Assembly: GCA_037349105.1 (NCBI GenBank)
Contig: JAYJMM010000039.1
Location: forward strand, 6,168,501 to 6,232,500
Source of the DNA: Limnomonas spitsbergensis
Taxonomy: Eukaryota > Chlorophyta > Chlorophyceae > Chlamydomonadales
Direction: 5' to 3'
DNA: 64,000 nt
Notes under the pieces: generated by a model
Database searches by the model: none
What the model was told of the DNA's origin: nothing
The model's input: the letters and a program-made list of their open reading frames with translations, nothing else
Shown: positions 23,401 to 35,400 of the stretch, one piece after another
Position numbering within the stretch: position 1 is the first letter of the stretch
How the letters are laid out: every line of letters begins with the position of its first letter
Made by a program: the position numbers and the translations under genes

Positions 23401-26400
23401 CTGACCTCCAAACCCTAAGTCCTGACCCCCCAATCCTTAACTAATACTAAGCCCTGACCCACACAACCCAAACCCTAAGCCCTGACCCCCAATCCCTAAG
23501 CCCTGACCCTTCAACCCTCCTGACCCGTAAACCCTACAAAACCTACCAAATCCCCGTGCTGCCCTCCACATCAGTCAGCACCAGCATGACCGCCTTGCCT
23601 GGCCGAGACATTCCCTGGAATCAAAACCTACGCCCCCCCCCCCCCCAACCCTGAGCCTGAAACCCTAAAGCGCACCAGAGCTCCGTGCTGCCCTCTACAT
23701 CAGTCAGCACCAGCGTGACCGCCTTGCCCGGCCGTGACTTCCCAGGAGGCAACCGCTTGGCGGCACTTGCTCGGTAGGCGGTCAGCTGCAAACGGGGAAG
23801 GGCAAAGGGCGGGGTAGGGAGCTCAGGGGGAAAACGTTTGTGTGTCGCAGCTGAAAGAAAGGTAAACTGGCTACAACAAAACTATACCCTAAAGCGAATA
23901 CGACAGCCCTTTACCCTAAACTGGCTACAACAACCTTACACCCTAAACTGAATTCAACAGCACTAAACCCTTTCCTGACCACAACAACCCCATACCCTAA
24001 ACTGGCTACAACAACCCCAGGGGTTGCCTATAGGGAGGGAGGGAGGGAGGGAGGGGGGTCTTGTGAGGACTTGCAGACGTAGCAATCACATGCCCTCACC
24101 CGCCGTCTCATGCGGTGCCACACTTGGTCGCCACACATGGTCGACACAATGTAGCAGAAGTCTAGTTGTAGTGTAGCTGCAGTGTAGCTGAAGCATGCCG
24201 AATCAATTGGTGAGGCAAGCCCTTACCTGCTGCAAGCCCATCCTATGCAGGACCAGGGAAGGCCTCTTCGGCCACTGGCCAAGATTTGGCGAATTGTAGC
24301 TGACGTGTAGCTGACGTGTAGCTGACTTGTAGCCCTGAAGCACACACCCTTCCTTGCAGCCCTATGCTGTATCACAGAAGGCCCCCACGGCCGTAGGCCG
24401 TGGTGTAGCTGAAGTGTAGCGAAAGCAAGCTCTAAAGTGTAGCCCAAGTGTAGCGGAAGCAAGCCCTGAAGGGTAGCGTAAGTGTAGCTGAAGTGCGCCC
24501 CAAAATGTGAATCGCTCCCTCACCTGCAGTCCCATGCCATACCAAAGTAGCCTCGAGGTGATCAGCAACAGCAGCGCAACACCCAGCAACATCGAACAAC
24601 ACCCAGGCTAGAGGTCATGGCACTGTACCACAGCAGGCGCCCTCAGCCATAGGCTGTCACGTGGCTAAATTGTAGCTGAATAGTAGCTGGACAAAAAGGT
24701 AATCAAAACCCTCACCTGCGGGCCCATACGATACCAAAGCAGCCCCAATGTCATCAGGAGCAGTAGTGTGACACCCAGGGCGATGGCCACGGCGCCATAC
24801 CAGGGCAGGCCCCCGGACGAGGATGGGTCGGAGGGCTCCTGGATACATTCGTTGGGTCCGGGGTTCAGGGTTCAGGGGAAGCAGCATTCAAGGTGTCGGG
24901 TAAGCAGGGCTCAGGGTTCGGAGTAAGCAGGGGCCAGGGGTCAGGGTCCAAGGTCCAGGGTAACTGGGGTTGAGGGTTCAGGATAAGTGAGGTTCAGGGT
25001 TCAGGGTAAGTGGGGTCCAGGATTGAGGGTCCAGGGTTCAGGGTAAGTGGGGCCCAGGGGTCAAGGTCAAGGATTCAGGGTTCACGGTAAGTGGGGCCAA
25101 AGGTTCAGGGTTCAGGGTGGTCAGGCAGTAGCAGGAAGCTATCGGTCAGTAAACAGAAAGTAGCAGGAAGTTACCGGGAAGGTGCAGGGGGTGCGCATGG
25201 AAGCGGCAAGGAAGCCAGCAGATCCAACTCACAGATTTACAGCTGAACGCGGTAATGGCCCCGTCTGGGCCATAAATGTAGATAGGTGTTGCGTCTGGTG
25301 GGCAGGAACAGCCCTGAAGCAGAGGGAGCAGCCAAAGCAGAAGCAGTCAGAGGGAGCATAACTAGAAGTAGAAGTAGAAGCAGAAGTAGAAGCATAACTT
25401 AATCATTATAAGTGGAAGCCGAAGTAAAGCAGAAGCAGAATTAGAAGCAGAAGTAGTCAGAGGGAGCAGAAGTAGAAGCAGCAGCAGCAGCAGGGTCTAG
25501 GGCCTGCCCCTTGCGCTGGAGCCCCGACCCTAAATGGCACACCTGGAAATGGTAGTAGTACGGATCCATGGCGATGGTCGCCTTGGGCTGTGATGGATAC
25601 ACAATCGGAGGGCAGTTGCGCTTGGAGGTGGCGCTGTGAAAAGGCAGGCAGGGAGGCTCAGGGTTCAGGAGGTGGCGCTGTAGGCAGACAGGGAGGCTCA
25701 GGGTTCAGGAGGTGGCGCTGTGGGCAGACAGGGAGGCTCAGGGTTCAGGAGGTGGCGCTGTGGGCAGACAGGGAGGCTCAGGGTTCAGGAGGTGGCGCTG
25801 TGGGCAGACAGGGAGGCTCAGGTTCAGGAGGTGGCGCTGTGGGCAGACAGGGAGGCTCAGGGTTCGGGCGGTGGCGCTGTGGGCAGACAGGGAGGCTCAG
25901 GGTTCAGGAGGTGGCGCTGTGGGCAGACAGGGAGGCTCAGGTTCAGGAGGTGGCGCTGTGGGCAGACAGGGAGGCTCAGGGTTCGGGAGTGGCGCTGTGG
26001 GCAGACAGGGAGGCTCAGGGTTCAGGAGGTGGCGTTGTGGGCAGACAGGGAGGCTCAGGTTCAGGGTTCAGGTTGTAGGTTCAGAGTTCAGAGTATAGAC
26101 TTCAGGAGGTGGCGCTGTGGGCAGGCAAGGAGTTTCATGTTTAGGGTTCAGGTGTAAGGGTTCAGAGTATAGGCTTCATGAGGTGGCGCTGTGGGCAGGC
26201 AGGCAGGGTAGGGGGAGCCCCCCCCCCCCCCACTAGAAGATTGTTTTTAAGGTGCAGGGAGCCTGATTCGAAGGACCCTGTATTTATTTACGAATGCCGT
26301 CAGTAGAGGCTGTGCACAAACTTGGATTCCTTCTTTGCGCATACTGAAAGATTGACCACACAGAACGCGTGGTCACACTTGAGGGCAGATCACACTGAAG

Positions 26401-29400
26401 GAGTGATCACACCTTAGGGCTCAGCACACTGAATGCGTGGTCACACTAAAGGGATGATCACACTGAAGGAGGTGTCAAATAATTTCTTCTTATGTGTCCG
26501 CACGTGTGATTCTGAGCGCCGTCCCTGGGCACAACACCTCGTACAGAGCAACACTTAACCCTAAACCCTGAACCCCACACACTTAACCCCGAGCCCTAAA
26601 CCCCAAACCAGGATTTGTGTGTCAATCTCGTCTTCGTCACCATACCCCAACATGATGCGGGTTTGACGCCATACCTTGGGTCACCCTGGCACAGCGTTTG
26701 TGTGCTTTGCCTCCTCGTACAGAGCAACACTTAACCATAACCCTGAACCCTACCTCCCTGCATAATGATCTGTAACGAGGGCAGATGCGAGCCCATGGCA
26801 CAGCAAAGGACAGCAATCGACCGTGGCGCAAGCAAAGGACAGCGATCGACCGTGGCGCAAGCAAAGGACAGCGATCGACCGTGGACACCCGTTTTCACCC
26901 ATCATTCAAAAGTTCGGGCCTAAAAGTTTTTAGAAGGCAGAGACACTGCCTATCTAACCAATAAAACAGAAACAGAGTCAGGAGTTACGCTGTTAACAAA
27001 AAAGGAGGGAGGGCTATTCAAATAAAAGTATTAGTATGGCTGCTGAATTTATTTCTGCGCGAGGGCTGATCAACTCAGCGACATTTAGACATGCATCAAC
27101 CAACAAGGATTGACCTTTAGCAAGCTGCTGTCAACCTACTACTGGCAAACAACCTCCAGGAGGGAAGAGCATCAAAAGCATTTCTCCGATACATCGACGT
27201 GCATCAACTTAACAGGATCAAGTGTTCTTAGGCGGCTTTGAAGCTACTTGGCAAATGACATGCACGGAATTTTCAGGCTGAACTGTGCGCATGGTGCTTT
27301 GAACCTACTTGGCAAACGACAGCCAAGATGGCAGCCAGCTACCGCCAGCGGCCTGCGCCTTCTCCTGCATTGAAGTGTTGACGATGCGGAGCGAACGCAG
27401 GTTGACCACTTTGCTCATACCGTCTGGAAGGGTGCCCCTGGGTAGAGCGGAGAGGGGGGCTACGTATCAGCTCACTGGTCTAGGGGGGCAGAGCGGCTAG
27501 AGGGGGGGCGGGGGGGCGGGGGGAGGAGGGGGGAGCGAACGCAGGTTGACCACTTGGTTCATACCGCCTGGAAGGGTGCCCCTGGGTAGAGCGGAGCGGC
27601 AGAGAGGGGGGCGGGGGGCTACGTATCAGCTTACTGATCTAAGGGGGCAGAGCGGGTAGAAGGGGGGCAGGGGGGAGGGGGGAGGAGGGGGGAGCGAACG
27701 CAGGTTGACCACTTGGTTCATACCGCCTGGCAGGGTACCCCTGGGAAGAGCGGAGCGGCAAGAAGGGGGGCGGGGGGCTACGCGGGTAGAAGGAGGGCGG
27801 GGAATTTACGGTTGCTCCCTCCCCTCTGCTCTGCCAACTGCCCCACCAGATGCCCATCCAAGTATCCAACCACCCAGTCTCGATATGCCCCGACACTCAC
27901 TAGAGATTGCAGTTGCCCCCTCCTCTCTGCTCCGCCAACTGACCCACCAACCGCTTATCCAACCGCCCAGCCCTGAAACTCATTACAAGTTGCGGTTGCC
28001 CCCTCCTCTCTGCTCCGCCCACTGCCCCACAAACCGCCCAGGCCCAAAACTCAAAATGAGTTGCGGTTGCCCCCTCCTCTCTGCTCCGCCAACTGCCCCA
28101 CCAACCGCCCAGCCAACCGCCCTGTCCCAAGACTCACGAGAGTTGCGGTTGCTCCTCCTCTGCTCCGCCAACCACCCGGCCAACCACCCAGCCAACCGCC
28201 CAGCCAACTGCTCCATTAACCGCCCAGCCAGCCGCCCAGCCCCGTAACTAACGAGAAAATGCGGTTGCCCTCTCTCTGCTCCGCCAACTGCTCCACCAAC
28301 CACCCAGCCAACTGCTCCACCAACCGCCCAGCCAACCGCTCAGCCCCGTAACTCACGAGAAGTTGCGGTTGCCTGTTAAGTCCAGCACCTGCAGCCCTCT
28401 GGCCAGGGTGATGGCAAACGGTAGAGTTCCGCTCAACTGGTTGTTACCCAGCAGCAGCTCCTGGGGTGGGACAAACACATGGACAACAGGGTTTAGGGTT
28501 TAGGGTTTAAGGTCGAGGGGTTAAGGGTGCTGGGGAACGGTGGGGTGCCGTTCATCTGCTTCCCCAAAGCAGCAGCTCCTGGAGGGGAACAAACACATGG
28601 ACAGTAGGGTTTAGGGTTAAGGGTTTTGGGGATTAAGGGGTCAGGGCTCCAGGGTTTCAGATGGTGGCGAGCGTCATTTTGCCACCCACGGATGGTGGCG
28701 AACGGCAGTTTGCCGATCACGGATGGTGGCGAACGGCAGTTTGCCAATCAGCTGGCTATTATCTAGCAGGAGCTCCCAGGACGAGCCTAACTCGGCGGCG
28801 GCGGTTGGAGACAAGAAAAGGAGCAGTACCTCCACCCATCCATCATTTTTTTGATGTCGCCTGATGCTCCACTCACCGTCATGCGCCCGGGAGGAAACCC
28901 GAAATCCTTAACCCTAAACCTGGGAGGAAACAGCCGAGAGAGTTTTCCCCGAGGGACACACACACCTTCACCTGTAAATCCCCAACAGCCGATTGTCGAG
29001 AAGCAAGCAGAAGAAAAGGGCGTACTCTGCTCCGCTCCACCTATCACAAAAGGGCGTACTATGCTCCGCTCCACCTATCACAAAAGGGCGTACTCTGCTC
29101 CGCTCCACCTATCACAAAAGGGCGTACTCTGCTTCGCTCCACCTATCACAAAAGGGCGTACTCTGCTCCGCTCCACCTATCACAAAAGGGCGTACTCTGC
29201 TCCGCTCCACCTATCACAAAAGGGCGTACTCTGCTCCGCTCCACCTATCACAAAAGGGCGTACTCTGCTCCGCTCCACCTATCACAAAAGGGCGTACTCT
29301 GCTCCGCTCCACCTATCACAACCCCAGCTGCTCCGCTCACCGTCATAAGCCCGGGAGGGAACCCAGGGGGGAGTGTCCCCGTCAGTCGATTGTTGTGTAG

Positions 29401-32400
29401 CAAGCAGTAGAAGAGCGCATGCTGTTGGGCCATGCCAGCTGGGAGGGTGCCTGCAGGCAGGATAGGTGTCAACATGTCAATAAATGGTGGGGCAGCGCCT
29501 GCAAGCAGTAGAAGAGCACATGCTGTTGGGCCATGCCAGCTCGGAGGGTGCCTGCGGGCAGGACAGGTGTGAACGTGTCATTATAAGGTGGGGCAGTGTC
29601 TGCAAACAGGACAGGTGTTAAAGTGTGAATACTGGCCTCCACCCCCGTCCCCGCCGGAGAGTTGGTCTCCACTGACTTCCAGCACCCCTTGTGGCAGCAT
29701 CCCGATTGGGGCCGGGATCACTCCAGCCAGTGCGTGTGGTCCTTAACCCTTACCTCCCCCCTCCCCCCTCCCGTCAACACATCCACACCTGTGAGTTCGT
29801 TTCCACTGAGATCCAGCGCCCCCAGTGGCAGCATTCCGATGAGGGCCGGGATCACTCCTGTCAGTCGATTGCGTGCAAGCGCCAGACGACTCAGCCCCAA
29901 GCCACCTGCATCAAGAGGTTCGGGTTTTGGGGGGAGAGAGCCATGTTAGGGTTTGGGGGTAAGACATGTTAGGGTCCAGGGGATTACTCCTGTCAGTCGA
30001 TTGCGTGCCAGCGCCAGGCGATTCAGCACCAAGCCGCCTGCAACAAGAGGTTCAGGGTTTAGGCAGGGTGGATGGGTGTTAGGGTTCAGAGTTTAGGGGA
30101 AGGGGGGAGCGTTGTAAGGGTTCAGAGGATTCGAGTATTAAGTGCTGTAAGGGTGGAGGGGAAGAAGTGTGTGTAGGGATGTTAGGGTTTAGGCGGCTAG
30201 TGCATGAAGCAATGTTAGGGTTAACGTGGCTAGTGCACGAACCGATGTTAGGGTTTAGGTGGCTGGTGCGCGAAGCAATTTTAGGGTTTAGGTGGCTAGT
30301 GCGCGAAGCAATGTTAGGGTTTAGGTGGCTAGTGCATGAAGCAATGTTAGGGTTCAGGTGGCTAGTGCGCGAAGCAATGTTAGGGTTTAGGTGGCTAGTG
30401 CCCGAACCGATGTTAGGGTTTAGGTGGCTAGTGCGCAAAGCAATGTTAGGTTTTAGGTGGCTAGTGCGCGAAGCGATGTTAGGGTTTAGGTGGCAAGTGC
30501 GCGAAGCGATGTTAGGGTTTAGGTGGCTAGTGCCCGAACCAATGTTAGGGTTTAGGTGGTCAGTGTGCGAAGCAATGTTAGGGTTGGGTCCACACCAGAG
30601 ATGTCCCAGATCAGAGGAAACATACGATGTGGACCCTGGTGCACCCCTTCCTACCTAAGTGCTTCCAGTTTAGCCTTGCCACACGTGCCTCTCCCCTGGC
30701 CTTGGCAACGGTGTAGCTGAATTGTAGCTGAAGCACTCTTAACCCTTTTAACCTTAACAACAAATCCTAAATTCTTAGAGCCCCCCCCCCCCCGGGTCTC
30801 ACCTCCAGCTAGGTCGGTGTTGGCGATCTCCACAATGCTCCCCGTAAATCCTTGCAACATCCGCCCCCCCAGGTGTAAGCCACAATGTAGCTTAATCGTA
30901 GCTGAATTGTAGCTGAATTGTAGCTGAATTGTAGCTGGCCCAGCCCAGCCCCATGCACCTGTAACAAATCCTGTGTTCCTTGCTGCCGCCCCCATGGGTC
31001 TCACCGCTGGCCAAGTCAGCGTCCACGATATCCGCAACGCTTCTCGTAAAGCCTTGCAGCATCTGCTCCTCTGGCCCTGGCCGCGGTGAAGCTTATAGCA
31101 GCTGATGCATCGTACACCTATATACTGAATCAACACCTCATGCGTTCCCAGACGCCCCCCAAGGTATCAAGTTTGGCCACGTCAGCGTCGGCGATCTCTG
31201 CGACACTTCCAGCAAAGCTTTGCAGCATCCCCCCCTCAGGTAAAAGCCGCAATGTAGCGGAATTGCAGCTGAATTGTAGCAGGCGCACGCCAACCCCGTG
31301 CACCTGCAACAAAACCTGCATTCCTTGATGCCGCCCCACCCGGGCTCACCTCTGGCCAGGACAGCGACAGCCATGTAAACAGTGCTTCCTGTTCAGCCTT
31401 GCTATGCCTGCCCCCCCCTGGCCCTGGCCGCGGTGTAGCTGAATCAAATGTGATACCCTTTAAACCCTTTACCCTAAACAACAAATCCTACAGTCCCAGC
31501 GCCTCCCCCCGGGTCTCACCTCTGGCCAGATTGGCGTCAGCGATCTCCGCGATGCTCCCCGTAAAGCCGTTCCACTCCGCCACCAGGACCAGCAGCTGGG
31601 GCAGCGTCAACAGTTGGGCAGGGAAGGAACCTACACCAACACACAGTCAGTCTCACAGTCACAAACAGGCAGGCAGGCAAGCTGAGCCCAGAGCAATTTA
31701 CAAAATAAGGGGTTTGGCTGAACCCGGAGCAATTTAAATAGGACCCCAGGATCCTGGCTGAACCGCAACTGAACTGCGCCCTTTATAAAAAAACAGCCAC
31801 GCATAGATTCCTTCATGCACGCGCACTGGAGTGGAAACCTGGAGCGCGGCTGAGGCAACCCTCATGAGAACTACTATGCAGGTAATCTTTTATTAACGGT
31901 AGTTAATGCAGAAACGCACGCGCCTTGGGAATGGTAAAAAGTCACCTCACTATTTGTCCAACAATCATGAAGGGGTAACATCAGGGTTCAGCCGATTCCT
32001 TTGGAAAACAAATCCTGGACACACACCTGACAGCTGGTTGAGGCCCAGGTTCAGCAGCTGCAGCGACGTTAGATTTGAGAAGCTGGCCGGAAGCTGCCCG
32101 GTCAGCGCATTGCCCGAGAGGCTCAAGTGTACCAGCGGGGGCCCGGCGCTGAGCCCCGGCGCCAGGCCGCCGGTCAGCTTGTTGTTGTCGAGGTCGAGGT
32201 GCCGCAGCGCAACGAGCAGCGAGGCGGTGGCGGGGATAGGGCCGCTGAGGTGGTTGGAGGACAGATCCAGGGCCTGCCGAGGGAGGGGGGATGATGGCCA
32301 TGATGAGATTTAAGGAGGGACAGGCATGGGATGTCGGATTCAGCGCAACAAGGAATGAGGCGGTGGCGGGGATAGGGCCGCTGAGGTGGTTGGAAGACAG

Positions 32401-35400
32401 ATCCAGGGCCTGCCGAGGGAGAAGGGATGATGGCCATGATGAGAATTAAGGAGGGACAGGCATGGGATGTCGGATTCAGCGCAACGAGGAATGAGGCGGT
32501 GGCGGGGATAGGGCCGCTGAGGTGGTTGGAGGACAGATCGAGGGCCTGCCGAGGGAGGGGGGATGATGGCCATGATGAGAATAAAGGAGGGACAGGCATG
32601 GGATGTCGGATTCAGCACAACAAGGAATGAGGCGGTGGCGGGGACAGGGCCGCTGAGGTGGTTGGAGGACAGATCCAGGGCCTGCCGAGGGAGAAGGGAT
32701 GATGGCCATGATGAGAATTAAGGAGGGACAGGCATGGGATGTCGCATTCAGCGCAACGAGGAATGAGGCGGTGGCGGGGATAGGGCCGCTGAGGTGGTTG
32801 GAAGACAGATCCAGGGCCTGCCGAGGGAGGGGGGATGATGGCCATGATGAGAATTAAGGAGGGACAGGCATGGGATGTCGGATTCAGCGCAACAAGGAAT
32901 GAGGCGGTGGCGGGGACAGGGCCGCTGAGGTGGTTGGAGGACAGATCCAGGGCCTGCCGAGGGAGGGGGGATGATGGCCATGATGAGATTTAAGGAGGGA
33001 CAGGCATGGGATGTCGGATTCAGCGCAACGAGGAATGAGGCGGTGGCGGTGATAGGGCCGCTGAGGTGGTTGGAGGACAGATCCAGGGCCTGCCGAGGGA
33101 GAAGGGATGATGGCCATGATGAGAATTAAGGAGGGACAGGCATGGGATGTCGGATTCAGCGCAACGAGGAATGAGGCGGTGGCGGGGATAGGGCCGCTGA
33201 GGTGGTTGGAGGACAGATCCAGGGCCTGCCGAGGGAGGGGGGATGATGGCCATGATGAGATTTAAGGAGGGAAAGGCATGGGATGTCGGATTCAGCGCAA
33301 CGAGGAATGAGGCGGTGGCGGGGATAGGGCCGCTGAGGTGGTTGGAGGACAGATCCAGGGCCTGCCGAGGGAGGGGGGATGATGGCCATGATGAGATTTA
33401 AGGAGGGACAGGCATGGGATGTCGGATTCAGCGCAACGAGGAATGAGGCGGTGGCGGGGATAGGGCCGCTGAGGTGGTTGGAAGACAGATCCAGGGCCTG
33501 CCGAGGGAGGGGGGATGATGGCCATGATGAGAATTAAGGAGGGAAAGGCATGGGATGTCGGATTCAGCGCAGGGAATAGGATTTTAGATATTTATATTCT
33601 TAATAGAGGGGCGTACAAGGACAAATGGGTCCTGCGGTGTAACGATGGCCACCATGGCCTCATGGATTACATAGGGACATACAGAAATTCATGGATTCCA
33701 CGGTGGAAGAGGATAAAAAATACCCTTGTTCCTGATGAAGAGGGTCATGCATGGACTCAGAGGGTCATGCATGGACTCAGAGGGTCATATGCATGGACTA
33801 AGAGGGTCATATGCATGGAACAAGAGGGTCATATGCATGGACTAAGAGGGTCATATGCATGGACTAAGAGGGTCATATGCATGGACTAAGAGGGTCATAT
33901 GCATGGACTAAGAGGGTCATATGCATGGACTAAGAGGGTCATATGCATGGACTAAGAGGGTCATATGCATGGACTAAGAGGGTCATATGCATGGACTAAG
34001 AGGGTCATATGCATGGACTAAGAGGGTCATATGCATGGACTAAGAGGGTCATATGCATGGACTAAGAGGGTCATATGCATGGACAAATGGATTCTGCGGT
34101 GGAAATAGGGTTACACAAGCCCCATGCTCCCGATGGAAGGACAGGCATGGACAAATAGATTATGCGATTGAGAAGACAGCCGTGATGGCCACTTGTATTG
34201 AGGAGGGGCATGCATGGACGTACGAATCCTGCGGTTGTGGATAGGATGACAACAAACGTTTTGTTCCAGATAGAGGGTCATGCATGGACATATGGATCCT
34301 GCGGTTGGGCTAGGTTGACAAAACCTTTATTTCTTCCAATGGAGGGACATGCATGGACATATGGATTCTGCGGTGGGGATCGGATTTGGAAATCATGATG
34401 TTCTCAATGGAGGGGCATGCATGGACAAATAGATTCTGCGGTCGGGATAGGATGACAACAGCCCCTTGTTCCTCATGTAAGGACACACAAGGATGAATAG
34501 ATTAATGCAATGGAGACGACAGCGGTGGTATTGAGGAGGGTCATTCATGGACAAATGGATCCTGCGGTTGGGGTAGGATGACAAAAACTTTGTTTTTCCT
34601 GATTGAGGGACATGCATGGACAAATGTATTCTGCGAGGGAAATTTGGTTACACAAGCTCATTGTCTTCCTGATGGAGGGACATGCACAGAAACAGGAATT
34701 CTGCGGTCGGGATGAGGGAGGGGATACATGGAGTGCTGGACGCTCGGCCTGTCCTATCAGGCCTGCAGCTGCACAGAGGCCATCATGGAAAATCAGTAAG
34801 GAACAAATGCATGATACCGGGATTTAGGCTGGAGGGTTTAGGCTTCAGGGCCAAGGGTTTAAGGAGATAAGGAGGGAACAAAGGCATGGAATCGTGATAT
34901 ATGCAAAAGGGGAAATGCATGGCCTGGGGGGGCCTGCTCTCCCTAAACTTGCAACAAGTGCGATTTCACGACATGGGCATGCCCATGCAACCAGGAGGCG
35001 ATATCACGCGAGTGACATCTGGATCTGTCAACGAACACCAGATCTCAGGCCATGGCATCCAACGTTAGGCCGGCTATGGCACGCCATACTTGCCATGCAG
35101 CATCAGGCATGCTGATGGGCTGCATAGTAACGCCATGCTTGCCATGTAGCATACAACATGCTGATGCCATGCAGGACAATGCCATGCTTGCCATGTAGCA
35201 TCAAGCATGCTGATGCTATGCATGGTAACGCCATGCTTGCCATGCAGTATCAAGCATGCTGATGTCATGCATAGTGATGCCGATGCCATGCATAGTAATG
35301 CCATGTTTGCCATGCAGTATCAGACCTGCTGATACTATGCAAGAAAAATCCATTCGAGTAAATGCCATGCCTGCCGCATTAGGCCCAACCCAAGGCTTGC

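Noticed and set aside
25590..26157. Plus-strand ORFs of 128-162 codons
   Set aside because: Shadow frames of the 40-bp repeat that carries the exon 8 acceptor.
28851..29400. 165- and 135-codon plus-strand ORFs
   Set aside because: The 34-bp repeat read in different frames; periodic and antisense to cyclase exon 5.
30167..30658. 163-codon plus-strand ORF with 11-residue repeat (MLGFRWLVREA)
   Set aside because: 33-bp intronic array; the unit is divisible by 3, so openness is expected; no homologue recognised.
34730..34795. Possible extra exon between cyclase exons 1 and 2 (minus strand, after TGTGCAG)
   Set aside because: Exon 1 ends and exon 2 begins in phase 0 and their LRR text is continuous, so nothing is needed between them; the stretch shows no LRR.
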